64,000 nt of DNA from Tetragonia tetragonoides (GCA_038025085.1 CM076140.1:23185501-23249500), one strand, 5' to 3'. Numbered from the stretch's first letter, positions 13,906 through 25,611 are shown. Translations and numbers: made by a program. The notes: generated from the letters alone by a model not told the origin.

Positions 13906-14781
13906 ATCTTTTTTTTTTTTTTTTTGGGTAAGTAATTAGAACCTTGCATTAAAGAACTAAAAATTACATGAGAACTAGAGGGCATACCCTTTCACAGTTT
14001 TCAACCCCAAAGCAAGATGTTACCTTCTAGGAAGGGCCCATCTAAAACCAAGGGGGTACATAACATATATCAAAAAGCATATCAAACCACTTCCTATCTT
14101 TTTGTGAGGTCTTCCTAGGTATGACAGAAGATATCCCCATCTTGAGCTCCTGTTTAATCCTATGCATCACCACGACAGGTCTCGCTACTATATGATCCCA
14201 ATGGGCTTCATTCCTGCAACGCCATGTGGGATAGAACAAACCTGTTATACCAGCTAACATAACCATGCGCCTGAACTTAGGTTGTTTGTAAATCCACCTG
14301 CAAATGCTCCAAACAAATACATGCTTTGTTCTAATACCCATCCATGTCTTTAGAATATCCAAACATTGTCCACTGAAGGAGCAGGAGAAGAATAAATGAG
14401 TACAAGTTTCAGAAGATATCCCACATAGTGGGCAGATGTCTTCATCACTGACATGAATTTTGCAGAGTCTATCTTTCGTTTGCAACCTGTTCAAAGCTGC
14501 CATCCATGCAATAAAAGCATGCTTAGGTTGATTCATTCTGCTCCAAACCCAAGAGTCCCAGCGCACCTTCGCAGTGGAAGGAGCGAGCCACAAATATCTT
14601 CCCTTAACTGAGTATTTTCCTGTAGCATTACCAAACCATTGACCCTGCACATAAGCAATTTTAAACATGTCTCTGCATTCAACTATTTTCTTCCATGCCC
14701 AACTAGTTGATGGGGACACAGTATACTCCCACCAGCTCTTTCCTTGAAAATATATGTGGTGAACCCATTTAACCCATAATG
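13906..14781 (-). mobile_element. 5'-truncated LINE: 3' end of ORF2 with zf-RVT domain
   Basis: The minus-strand frame (about 14780 to 14042) begins at SLWVKWVH and includes WAWKKI, the conserved reverse-transcriptase zinc-binding segment (HAFIAWMAALNRLQTKDRL, CPLCG....TCTHLFFSC) and ends near 14042. This is the C-terminal region after RT in plant L1-type LINEs. A T-run at about 13909-13926 is the poly(A) tail read on the opposite strand. Truncation at the 5' end is usual for LINE insertions. I did not find a clear target duplication, and gag sequence is missing at the site. Confidence 0.85.
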
Positions 14782-15485
14782 AGAAGATCACCTTGATTTC
14801 TCAAAAATCTTACGAAGAAAGGCCAGATCTGGGAAGCGACAAAACAGAGGATGATAAAAATCAGATACAAGAAAGTCTGGGTCATATAATCAAAGGAATT
14901 CAAGAAATAAGAGAAAAGGTTGACATCCTAGAAGAGCGCACTTCTAAGCGCAGGAATACAGTCATCTTGACCAAGGAAGAAACTTGGTGGCGCCAAGACC
15001 TCCTATATCACAAAATGTCCAAGTACGGGTGCCCAAGGACACCCACGTCAAGGCTCCTTCCGAAAGACGGAAATCCATTTCTAAGCTGTACCTACTGCGC
15101 AGCTGAAGGACACCACATCAATCAATGTAGACGCTTCAAGGGGCTAGTCTTGCGCTTCATCGACCAAGGAACAATGTGGCCACCGTACACTTGGACAGTC
15201 AGCTGGTGTCGTCATAGTCAAGAAAAATACACCCCTCTCTTGGCACCAATGGAAGCTGTTATGAACGCGTTGGCATGGAGAGGTGACATTCAACCCTGCA
15301 TCCCTTTGGAAGATGCCAAATCAGCACCAGGAGAAAACCGACCCAACTGCAAGTACCATCGAGTATTCGGGCACCATACAGAAGATTGCTTGCGTCTAAA
15401 GGATGACATCCAGGGTGTCATTGACAGAGGAGAGGTTCCACCGCCGCTAAGAGATGGCAATGTCGACGATGAAACCTGGAGTTAG

Positions 15486-15840
15486 TTGGCTACCAGCAAG
15501 AGCTAAAGGAATCGAGTCTGAGTCCCCAAGTTTTGTCGAGTTAGGATCTTAGCTAAATCTTTTGATTGAGTCGGGAAAAGGGGGTGTTCCCCTTTTACTT
15601 TCTTTCGAAGTCTAGTTTCTTTTTCACGGGAATTAGAGACCCTCTTCTCTAAAGTCATGTGTGCTTATCTTTTTGCAAATCAAAAAAAATTCCTCTTGCT
15701 CATTTCTTTCTTTGTTTGGCTATTGATAAATCCAATGAACTCAAAGTTGCACAAATAATTAACTAATCAATTAAAGCAATGTAAGTAAACTTCGCAAAGC
15801 AAGAATGCAAATTATCTCTTTTACAGGAATTTGAGTAGTT
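15486..15840 (+). other. Gag-to-integrase spacer of element B
   Basis: Matches the A spacer (5766-6104) base for base over much of its length, including ATGTAAGTAAAC and TTTTACAG. The same RT-region loss is therefore shared by both copies. Confidence 0.7.
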
Positions 15841-17001
15841 GAACTCTCTCAACGATGCCACTCCACAAGAAGAAGCGAGCCAGCCTTTTGCAACAACCTC
15901 GACAAAGATATGACCCTGGCTCCAATCGAAGAGGATCCTTGGTACCAAGACGTCTTAAACTACATCACCAAAGGAATATACCCTCAAGACGCACCAATAA
16001 GAGCTCAACAGGCCATCCGTCTCTTAGCAGCGCAATACATAGAATACAAGGGGGTTCTATACAAACAGTCCCACAACGGGGTCAACCTCAGATGCGTAAA
16101 CTCCGAAGAAGCCGCAGAGATTATGGACGAGGTACACAATGGTGTGTGCGGACCACACATGAATGGTTGAATGCTCTCTAGAAAGGTTCTACGACTGAGA
16201 TACTATTGGACTACTAAGGAAAGGGATTGTTACGACTATGTCAAGAAGTGAAAGAAGTGTCAGATATATGCCAACCTGCAGCATATGCCACCCTCAATGC
16301 TCCACAACTTCACATCCCCTTGGCCATTTTCCGCTTGGGGAATAGATATCATTGGTAAAATCACCCCAAAAGGATCGGGAGGACACGAGTACATCCTAGT
16401 AGCCATAGATTATTTTACCAAATGGGTTGAAGCCCAATCCTTTGCCGTCCTTACCTCCAATTAAGTGTCCAAATTCATAAGGAACAACATCATTTATCGA
16501 TACGGCATTCCGCATGAAATCATCAGTGACCATGGATCCTATTTCAAAGCCGAAACAGCCACCCTCCTCAAAAACTACAAAATCCAGCACCACAAATCAT
16601 CCCCTTACCGTCCCCTAACCAACGGCGCGGTGGAAGCCGCCAATAAAAACCTCAAGATTATCATTGAAAAGATGATAGAAAACTACAAAGATTGGCCCAT
16701 AAAACTCCCATTTGCCCTTTGGGGATATAGGACATCCATAAGATCCTCTACGGGAGCAACACCTTATTGCCTCGTTTACGGAATGGAAGCAGTGCTACCC
16801 ATAGAAGTCCAACTGCCCTCAATGCGCATAGCCTTAGAGGGAGAAATTCCCGAAACCCAATGGTTACAAGCTCGTTACGAGGAACTCATGTTCACAGATG
16901 AAAGACGCCTACGGGCCCTAGATCATTCCCACATGTACCAGCAATGCATGGCAAGAGAGTTCAACAAAAAGGTTCGACCTCGAAATTTGAAGGAAGGGGA
17001 C
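15841..17001 (+). pseudogene. Integrase of element B, first part (split by element E)
   Basis: Linker from about 15841, zinc-binding region (HNGVCGPH, KCQIYAN), then the catalytic core with WGIDIIG, IISDHGS and VEAANKN, giving the D, D and E residues. In-frame stops lie near 16168, 16248 and 16462. The C-terminal domain is cut after NLKEGD at 17001 by element E and resumes at 32820. It is very similar to the A integrase. Confidence 0.85.
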
Positions 17002-17632
17002 TGTAGACACCAAAAATTGTGTTTATAACAAGTCCCCATAAACACCCGATGATGAAAGGATTGGATTTTGCTCAAACTTGGGTTGCGAGAATAATTGCTC
17101 TGATGATTAGCCCAGTTCATTTGAATTAACCAGTGGAAGCCTTTTGTACAAGTGATCCAAACCAGTTGAACTCAATTCAATTGCAGTCCAAAACTGAGAG
17201 ATAGGCCTCTTTGAACCTAAGGGCCCGAAAGGAAACCCAAACCCATGAGTCAACCCTTGGTCAAACCAGGGAACTCCGTCAATCCCGCGTGGACCCCCTC
17301 GTAAAAGCCTCCCCCGCGTGAAAGACATGCCAGGCGCCTATACAGGCACGGCGCTCCAGGTCCAAGCGGCCATGCTTGGGTTCAAGTGGTGGCCGCTAGG
17401 ACAACCGGCTGTGCCGCTAGGCCAAGCGGCTTGACCGCTTGTCCTGCCGGTTTGGCCGCTCGGCCTAGTTCTGTGGCCGCCTGGACCTTTTCTCGCGGAC
17501 GGCAAATTCGAGGCCCATTCAATTTCCGTGCCAAACCCTGGCAGCTCCCCCACTTCTATATCAACAAACCTTAGGGTTCATTTGAAGAGGTTGGACATTC
17601 TCTCTGAAGGGTTGGGAATTTTAGAGGTTGGA

Positions 17633-17669
<37 letters not shown>

Positions 17670-18537
17670 TAAACCAGAAATTCTGATTCCACTCCTTCTT
17701 TAGGGTTAGCCCTAGCACCACAAAATAAGCCTTCACACTTTATCAAGAGCATGAATTCAAGCAATATAACCCAATAAGTTCATTGTGAGCATCCAGGTAA
17801 TCCAACCTGAGGGTTTTCAATAATATTTATATTGCTTGTTATTACTAACAATTTTGGTTTATTTTATATGTTCATGCATGGCGCGTTTTGAGCAAAAGGG
17901 CTTGTATTAAGCCTAATTAATGGATGAATGAATGTTTTTATGAATGAATCATGCTTTGTTTGTGGACTGGTGGATAAATTATGCGTTTGTCCTCTAACTT
18001 GCAGGTTTTAGCATATTTATCGTTTTTTACCAATAAAAGCATGTAATTTGATAAATTGTTAAAAGTGGCCACAATAATACTTTTTGTTCAACCCATTAGT
18101 TAAAACTAGGAATTTAGACAAATTGAACCTTGTTTGGAACCGTAGCACTAATAATTATATTGAATCGACTAGTACAGGCCGTTGTTGTCAACGGGCGAGT
18201 TGGGTGCCTAACACATTCCTAGCTCGTACCTACGCCCCCGAACTCATTTATGAAGTCAATTTCCCCAATAGGAATTGGGGTGCACAGGAGTTGAGTTGAC
18301 GTCTTTCTAGACTATCGACTTGACCTCCAAGGTGTCCAAATTACCTTAAAATTTGGTGGCGACTTCCGACAATCTTAATCATGTCCTTGGTACACAAATC
18401 TCTACGTGAATTCACACTCAAAGATTCACGAAATTCGAACACCATCGCGCTCTCCTAGGCTGTCCGGAAACCCTAACCCCGAAAGAGGGTCGAGGGAAGA
18501 CGCGCGGAAAGAGGAGAGAAAAATACGGTAGCCTACA
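17002..18537 (+). repeat. 5' LTR of element E
   Basis: Starts TGTAGACACC and ends GTAGCCTACA. Contains a GC-rich AGCGGC/GCCGCT cluster (17362-17495), a TATA-like CTTCTATATCAAC at about 17550, a CT microsatellite (about 17636-17664), the Tat-conserved GGGTGCCTAACAC block near 18200, and an internal GGTGGCGACTTCC near 18356. Confidence 0.92.
17362..17560 (+). promoter_or_regulatory. LTR promoter of element E: AGCGGC/GCCGCT cluster and TATA
   Basis: Several AAGCGGC and GCCGCT units alternate every 10-20 bases, forming imperfect hairpins, and are followed about 55 bases later by the TATA region. The 3' LTR copy (31608-31750) has the better TATA (CTATATAAAC, about 31824). Confidence 0.6.
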
Positions 18538-18556
18538 GTGGCGACTTCAGTGGGGA
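18538..18556 (+). other. Primer-binding site of element E
   Basis: TGGCGACTTCAGTGGGGAC starts one base after the LTR end. Same tRNA-Arg-type site as elements A and B. Confidence 0.85.
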
Positions 18557-19800
18557 CATGATTAAGAGGGTGTAACTTGAAAATCGATTCATTATAATTA
18601 TTTTTGCTTCGTTCACTACCTTGAGTGTTCTTCTTATTATTATTTTATGACTTGTCATTCATGTATTAATTTGCATTCATGTGCATGTGCTTGCGCGATT
18701 TCCGAGTTTGTTTTTACAAGTTCAAACTAGTTTTTTGCCAATGGAGCGTGGTGAAGTGTCTTTATGAGAATCCACTCGATTCTTCTTTGCCAAGAAACAT
18801 GGATCCCCCATCTCATGTACCTTCTTACTCATTCGTCCGTTCGACAAGTAGGATAACTGGAATGCCTCACATTGTCGCGCATCCCGCGGATTGTAGTACA
18901 TTCTTGATCATGACTACCTTTTGACCAAAACCCTTAAGCCTACCCCATTGCATGAACTAGAACCAATGTTTTAGGTTGGAACTCAGTCCCATGTCCAGGC
19001 TAGATTTTCAAAATCATGTCATATTCCGTTGTTGTGCTGTTTGCCCATATGTGAACGCAATCTGTCCGTAGTCTTTTTGGTCGTCATAGAATATTAGGTT
19101 AGACCCCAATTAGGATCTTTTCCTTTTTTGAGTCTAGAATTTATCTTAAGATTGAGTCTAGAATCTTTATTTTTAGGAAATAATATCCCTGAATGTTCTA
19201 TATGACGCTCGTTATCATAGGAAAGATTTGATTGCTTTATTCTTTCCTCCTATTTAGGTAGTGAGTCTAGGTCAAAAGATCTCAATAATATCTCTCACCT
19301 CTCCTTTTAGTCAAGAGTATGATATCTTTTGCTTTATCCTATATTGAGTCAAGATAATATCTCTCCCCTCCCCTTTTAGTCAAGAGTATAATATCTTTTG
19401 CTTTATCCCATATTGAGTGAAGATAATATCTCTCCCCTCCCCTTTTAGTCAAGAGTATCATATCTTTTGCTTTATCCCATATTGAGTCGAGATAATATCT
19501 CTCCCATCCCCTTTTAGTCAAGAGTATAATATCTTTTGTTTTATCCCATATTGAGTCGAGATAATATCTCTCCCCTCCCCTTTTAGTCAAGAGTATAATA
19601 TCTTTTGCTTTAACCCATATTGAGTCGAGATAATATCTTTCTCCCCTTCCCCTTTAGTCAAGAGAATAATATCTTTTGTCTTTCGTTTCCCGTGTTGAGA
19701 TCTTTTGGCCTAAACCCATTACTTAGTCCCCAAGGGTAACTATGTTGATAGAATACTCTAGATAGAAATTTTCCATCTTTGTTTTAGAACTTTTCTTTTG
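18557..19800 (+). other. 5' leader of element E
   Basis: About 1.2 kb without a credible gene. It includes the 69-base tandem array described separately. The start of gag is not clear: no ATG fits well before about 19830. Confidence 0.6.
19274..19690. repeat. 69-base tandem repeat array in the leader of E
   Basis: About six units. ATTGAG starts at 19343, 19412, 19481, 19550 and 19619, exactly 69 apart, with degraded units at both ends. Each unit holds a GATAATATCTCTCCCCTCCCC stretch and TAGTCAAGAGTATAATATC. Because 69 is a multiple of three, a repetitive open frame appears on the minus strand; I do not take it as a gene. Confidence 0.95.
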
Positions 19801-21250
19801 TGGAACTTGTTATTCTTTCCTTTTCTAAGTCTTATCCGCTGTCCAGGATTGGGAAGAAGACAATCGGTCCGAAAAGTTGGGAACGCGATCATAGTAATCA
19901 TCAACATCTGGTTAGGAAGTTCGTATTGGAATCTCCCCCTCCGAGCAAAGCTAGGTCTGACGCAGTATTTGTTACTCCCCCTCCGTATCGACAATCTTGT
20001 TCTAAGTCGACCGAAAAAGCCGAAGATGATGTGCCACCTCCACAACCTAAGACTACTGATGAGATGTTGGCTGAAATGAAGAAAATGTTGGAAATTATGG
20101 GAAACCGTGTGACATGGATAGAAAGCAAGGTCAAGGAAGCTGACCCTCTTATCCAGGATGATCCTCCACCTCGAGATGACAAAGTAGAAGAGCTAAGCGC
20201 TCAAATTAAGAACCTTGAGTTAGCTTTAACTCAAAACAAGATCATAAGTTACTACATGATCAATGCTGAAGGATCTCCTCTCAAATCAAGGGGAAACTCC
20301 CACAAAAGTTCTCTATGCCTGAAGTCCCCACCTTCAAAGGGACCAATGATCCAAAAGATCACATAAGGGCCTTCACCACCGCAATGGGCTTAAGAGGAGT
20401 AGATCCTGACCTCTATATTCATCTTTTCTCACAAACCTTGGACCCCACTGTTAGGCATGGTTCTTCAAGCTTGAGCCCAATCAAATTCAAGAATGGAACA
20501 AAGTGTCCAGCTTATTCCTCACTAGATATGCAGACAATATCATCCAACCAACTAGCATGAGAGAGTTGGAAGCGATAAAGCAAGGTGAAAATGAAAGCTT
20601 CACTGACTTTGTTAAGAAATGGAGAACTAAAGTTGCCGAAATGCTCGACTGACCATCTGAGGAAGAGCAAATTCGGAAACTCATCAAGAACTTACAACCT
20701 CCTTACTTGAGTCCTCTCAAATACCAAGCAATTACTTCATACACACAACTCAATAGTGTTGGATTGCTCATAGAGGACGATCAAGCACTTAAAAAGGACA
20801 AAAGCAAGGACTTCTTCAACAACGGCACTTATAACTCGAACTACAAGAATAACCCCAATTCGAGAAATTCTTCCAACAAGGTTAATGAAGTCAATGCTGT
20901 CTATGACAAACCGCAAAGGCAATACACCCCATTGGGCATGACCTATGCTAAAGCTCTGGAAAAGCTTGTCAAGAATGACTATCTCAATGTCGTGGGCCCC
21001 ACTCCGGATCCCAACATGAAAAGAGGAGCCCATCATGGAATCCTAATCTTTATTGCAAATTCCAGAGAGGAAAAGGACATGACACCGAAAAGTGTTGGAC
21101 ACTCAAGAACAAAATCTAGGATCTTTTTGACAATGGGACTATTCCCAAGCCAAAGAATGTTCCCACTCCAAAAAAAAACACCAATCCTCTAGGTGCGGTT
21201 TTTGTCATTACAAATGAAGAGGAAGAAAAGGACCCCTCTCGCCTGATTGT
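19801..21250 (+). pseudogene. Gag of element E
   Basis: N-terminal region with Pro-rich and coiled-coil-like parts (DEMLAEMKKMLEIM, EELSAQIKNLELAL), then the capsid domain after a frameshift near 20290 (MPEVPTFKGTNDPKDHIRAF, 20315). ADNIIQPTSMRELEAIKQ and ESFTDFVKKWR belong to the conserved retrotransposon gag region. The YTPLGMTYAKALEKL motif near 20925 and a C-F-x-R-GKGHDTEKC zinc motif (about 21045-21105) follow. Stops occur near 20650 and 21117. Gag would form the particle that packages the RNA. Confidence 0.8.
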
Positions 21251-21714
21251 GCCAATTGGATGTCCATTGCACCATTTAAGCTTGACTCCCTCCACCTAGA
21301 GGTAGCCGAACTTTGGGAAAGCGATAGCGATGAGGAAGATGCTACCCTCCAGATTTCTAAAGCATGGTACGACTCCTCTGATGATGAATCTCCCAAAGTT
21401 GAACACCTCACGAGGTCGGGAAGGCACTATATACAACCACATCTCCAAAATAAGGATCCACTACAAAACACAGCTTCAGTTATACTACAAGTGAGAGACT
21501 CTCCACTAGTCCAGAACAAAGACCAAAACACTCCAAACGAGGGTCAACTCACAAAGCAGAGACGCACCATAAGCTGGACAGGAGCCAACGGAAAGAAGAT
21601 CAAGATCACGATCTCCGAAGAATCCAAGCCAGACACCGACACTGATTCCGACTGGACTGAGTCTAATTCTTAGGACGAGTCTAATATAGTAGAGTCGGGT
21701 GTCCACCCAAATCT
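21251..21714 (+). other. Region between gag and RT of element E; protease not seen
   Basis: An acidic open stretch (21260-21673) carries the LTRSGRHY motif that in Tat elements lies just before the protease. The following residues are acidic and polar and lead directly to RT. I find no D[ST]G or DNGS active-site motif here, so protease appears deleted. Confidence 0.55.
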
Positions 21715-22990
21715 ATGTTTAATTCTGTTTGCAAGTCTAATGATGTTAAAGCCAATAGTAATGGCTCAGTTGATGTTCCAATTTCCTCTATCAATGAAAT
21801 AGTTACTGATTCTACTTACTTCTTGGATTACTTAGTAGCTAATAATTCAAAAGAAGAAAAAGAATTGCCCAAAGAAGTAACTAAAGCACTATTAGAGCAA
21901 GAACAAAAGACTTCAATTGTGGAAGAAACAGAATTAATCAATCTTGCAAACGATCAAGAGCAGCGCCAGGTGCGCATTGACTTATCGTTAACTCCCAAAG
22001 AGCAAGAAAGCTTTATAAATCTCTTCAAACAATACATAGACGTTTTCGCTTGGTCCTACAAAGATATGCCGGGAATAAATCGTGAGATAGCACAACATAC
22101 AATACCGCTCAATCCGGATTCAAAACCAGTGAAGCAAAAACTTCAGAGAATGAAACCTGAGTGGACACTGAAAATTAAAGAAGAGGTGCAGAAACAGCTC
22201 GACGCAGGTTTTATTAGGGTTGCTCAATATCCAGAATGGGTTGCTAACATAGTGCCCGTTCCAAAAAAGGATGGCAAAGTAAGGATGTGCGTTGATTTTA
22301 GAGATCTAAACAAGGCAAGTCCAAAGGACGACTTTCCCTTGGCACATATAGACGTACTGGTGGATAATACTGCAGGACATGCCCTCTTATCATTCATAGA
22401 TGGCTATGTAGGGTATAACCAAATACAAATGGCCTAGGAGGATATGGAAAAAATCACTTTCATAACCCAATGGGGGACATATTGCTATACCGTCATGCCT
22501 TTCGGGTTGAAGAATGCAGGAGCAACATACCAAAGAACTGCAACTTCCCTTCTACATGACATGAAGCACAAGGAAGCCGAGGTGTACGTGGACGATATGA
22601 TCATAAAATCCAAGGAGAGAGAAGGGAATATACCCTCTCTAAAGAAGTTCTTTGACAGGATTCGGAACTACAATATGAGATTGAATCCTCAAAAGTGCGC
22701 ATTTGGAGTAACTTCGGGCAAGCTCTTAGGATTCGTCATAAGCACAAGAGGCATTGAAATTGATCCTACCAAAATCAAGGCTATAAGAGACATGCCATCT
22801 CCAAAAAATGAAAAGGAGATAAGAGGATTCTTAGGACGGCTCCAATATATAAGTCGATTCATATCCAAATTGACTATTACATGCGAGCCTATCTTCAAAA
22901 AGCTCAGAAAGGACACTAAATCTGTCTGGGATGATCAATGCCAGCAAGCCTTTGACAAGATTAAGGAATACTTAGCTAATCCACCCGTAT
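21715..22990 (+). pseudogene. Reverse transcriptase of element E
   Basis: Upstream connection segment (FKQYIDVFAWSYKDMPGI), then the RT fingers and palm: QKQLDAGFIRV, VPVPKKDGKVRMCVDFRDLN, a first catalytic Asp in LLSFIDGY, MPFGLKNAGATYQR, and the YVDDMII box at about 22585. A single TAG near 22435 splits the frame after YNQIQMA. Length and motif order match plant Ty3 RT. It copies the element RNA into cDNA. Confidence 0.92.
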
Positions 22991-23830
22991 TGGTTCCGCC
23001 AATTCCGGGAAAACCACTTATGCTATACCTAACAGTCACTGAAACCACCATGGGTGTTATGTTGGCCAAAAAGGTAGAGAATGATGAAAAGACAATATAC
23101 TACCTTAGCAAGAAATATCTAGAATATGAAACGCGCTACTCCACACTAGAGAAAAGGTGTCTCGCATTGGTCACTGCAACAAAGAAGCTTCGACACTACC
23201 TGCTACAACAATCCATCCATATAAAGTCAAGCATGAATCCATTAAAGTACTTGTTCGAAAAACCCATCCTTAGTGGAAGAATAGCAAGATGGACTGTCAT
23301 GCTTTCAGAATTCGATCTAACTTTTGAACACCAAAAGGCGATCAAAGGACATCCCATTTCTGAACATCTCGCTGAAAACCCAGTTACTAGCGAAGATGCT
23401 ACCCATGACTTTGCCGACGAAGGAATAATGAGTGTCGAAGAAACCACTTGGCAGTTATACTTTGACGGAGCATCAAACCAAAAAGGTTATGGCGTAGGAG
23501 TATTATTAGTCAGCCCAGAAGGCGCACATACTCCCATAGCCGTCAAATTAGACCATGAGGTAACCGACTACAAATTAAGGAGCGGCAATAGAACTACAAA
23601 TTAAAGATCTAAAGGTATACGGATATTCAACTCTCATCATAAACCAAGTCTCCAAAAAGTGGAAAGTGAAAAGCAAATCCCTGGCAACTTACCAGGAATA
23701 TCTTGAAAAGATAGCCAAATATTTCACTCATGTCGGTTTCACATACCTTCCTAGAGATGACAACCGATTCGCGGACGCCTTAGCAAAAATGGCTTCCATG
23801 ATAAATATTCCAGATGATGTAATCTCCATG
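22991..23830 (+). pseudogene. Dual RNase H region of element E
   Basis: The first, degenerate RNase H follows RT (YYLSKKYLEYETRYSTLEK, LRHYLLQ, FEKPILSGRIARW). A second RNase H of plant or archaeal type begins at about 23450 with WQLYFDGASNQKGYGVGVLL and continues, after a frameshift near 23590, through LIINQV to DDNRFADALAKM near 23790. The additional RNase H is a known trait of the Tat lineage and supports this classification. Confidence 0.8.
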
Positions 23831-25165
23831 CCCATTCACATTCGAAGGCGTACTGAGCCCGCCTTTTGTAATGCACTGGAAGTACGCGCCAATGAGGAGG
23901 AAGAGGAGGAATGGTTTACCGGCATTCTCAATCTACTCGCCAAAGGTGATTACCCTCCAAAATCCACACCTAGGGCATAAAGAGCTTTAAGAAGACTAGC
24001 CGCACAATACATACACGTGCAAGGCAAACTTTATAAAAAGACACCACAAGGGTTAAGTCTTCTATGCTTAAAGGAACGTGATGTCATCAAAGTCATGAAC
24101 CATATACATAATGGCGTACGTGGTCCCCATATTAATGGATTCACCTTGGTCAAGAAGATCCTAAGGCAAGGATACTATTGGACTACGATGGAAAAGGATT
24201 GCATCTAATACGTGAGAATGTGCACAAGCTACCAATTCCACGCCAATTTACAACATAGACCTCCTACTCCTCTACATACATTCACTTCACCATGGCCGTT
24301 CTCTGCATGGGGTATTGACATCATTGAAAAAATCACCCCTACAGGAAAAGGAGGCCATGAATACATTCACTTCACCATGGTCGTGATAGACTATTTCACC
24401 AAATGAGTGGAAGCTCGTTCATACGCAAGAATAGCGTCGAAACACGTGGCAAAGTTCATACATGACAACATCATTATTAGATATGGGGTACCCCATGAAA
24501 TCATAAGTGATCACGGGTCCCAATGCAAAAAGGATGTTGCCGAGCTTTTCACTAAGTTTATAATTCAACATCGACAGTCTTCACCTTACAGGCCACAAAC
24601 GAATGGAGTCGTAGAATCCGTAAACAAGAACATGAAGCAAATGATAGCTAAAATGACGGAAAACTACGAGGTTTGGCCCGACAAGCTACAATTTTCCTTA
24701 TGGCGATATAGAACCACTATTCGATCCTCAACAGGAGCAACAACTTATTCTTTAGTATACGGAATGGAGGCAGTACTCCCAGTCGAGGTAGAAATCCCCT
24801 CTTTAAGGATAGCTTTGGAAAGTGAATTACCCGAAGTGGATTTGGTCTAGGCCCGATATGACCAATTGATCTTATTATATGAAAGACGAATAAATGCCCT
24901 ACATTATGGTCATGTCTACCAAGCAAGGATGGCAAGGCATTTTGATCAACGATTCAAGGCTAGAGGACTAAAAGAAGGAGACTTAGTCCTAAAAGAGGTA
25001 AGACCAATTGTAGTCAACCCTCGGGGAAAGTTCAAGCCTAATTGGGCCGGCCCATACATTATCAAGACAATACTATCTGGTAGAGCGGTAAAGCTAATGG
25101 ATTTAGACGGCAACGAGTTCACCCAACTCACAAATATGCACCAACTCAAGCGATTCTATGCATAA
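23831..25165 (+). pseudogene. Integrase of element E
   Basis: Linker with an acidic EEEEEEW segment, zinc-binding region (HIHNGVRGPH; second Cys pair partly changed, CTSYQFHA), core WGIDII, IISDHGSQ and VESVNKN, and C-terminal GDLVLKE, FKPNWAGPY, LMDLDGNEF. Stops lie near 23978, 24207, 24405 and 24850. A short insertion duplicates an HFTM-V segment near 24365. The frame ends at 25165. Confidence 0.88.
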
Positions 25166-25248
25166 ATGTTAAATTTTTGAGAGAGCCCACTAAGGCACCA
25201 AATTCAAGTCAAAATCAGTCAAGCTCGTCCACATGGGACCCACGACCG

Positions 25249-25293
<45 letters not shown>

Positions 25294-25611
25294 AGATTTG
25301 GGTTTACGAACTACATTGGCTTGATTCCGCATGGATATGTAGGTAACCCATATAACTTGGGCCCGGCCACTTTAATAAAATAAATCTCTAAAAGGAGTTT
25401 TGATCCATTCGATTAATGCAAAAATAAGCAAGTCTTTCATTAATATGGATAAAGTCCATTACATGCTCTAATAAAAAAAAAAAGGGAGTGCAAAAATAAT
25501 AAACAAATAAAAGGGCAATTCTAAACTACATCTACTTGGGCATGCAAACCCGTTATTTGAATTATACTACTAAGCAAAAAGGACAAGACTTGCTAGACAA
25601 CTAGAGGTGGA
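25166..25611. other. Poly-A run and convergent 3' region of element E
   Basis: About 43 consecutive A lie at 25249-25291, a short distance after the integrase stop. Elements A and B also have A-rich runs here. The conserved block GGCTTGATTCC...TATGTAGGTAACCC follows (25310-25350). The rest is the 3' side of the antisense gene. Confidence 0.6.

Larger units (their letters stand above)
11414..15485 (+). pseudogene. Gag of element B, interrupted by a solo LTR and a LINE fragment
   Basis: The ATG at 11414 opens a Thr/Pro-rich N-terminus. The frame is broken at 11545 by the solo LTR and resumes after 13198 with a coiled-coil-like Lys/Glu/Arg stretch and the capsid segment (AKLSMPEVPTF...DDPQNHLKAF, 13450-13530). 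Stops follow from 13581. A LINE occupies 13906-14781, then the Gag C-terminal part resumes: CTYCAAEGHHINQC knuckle, CKYHRVFGHHTEDC motif, and a DDETWS stop at 15485. The first CxxH motif present in A is missing, so some sequence was lost at the LINE site. Confidence 0.75.

Noticed and set aside
19339..19590. Repetitive minus-strand ORF in the E leader
   Set aside because: It exists only because the 69-base unit is a multiple of three; no start context or homology.
19274..19690. CRISPR-like regular repeats
   Set aside because: Units are directly adjacent without unique spacers, and the sequence is a plant retroelement.
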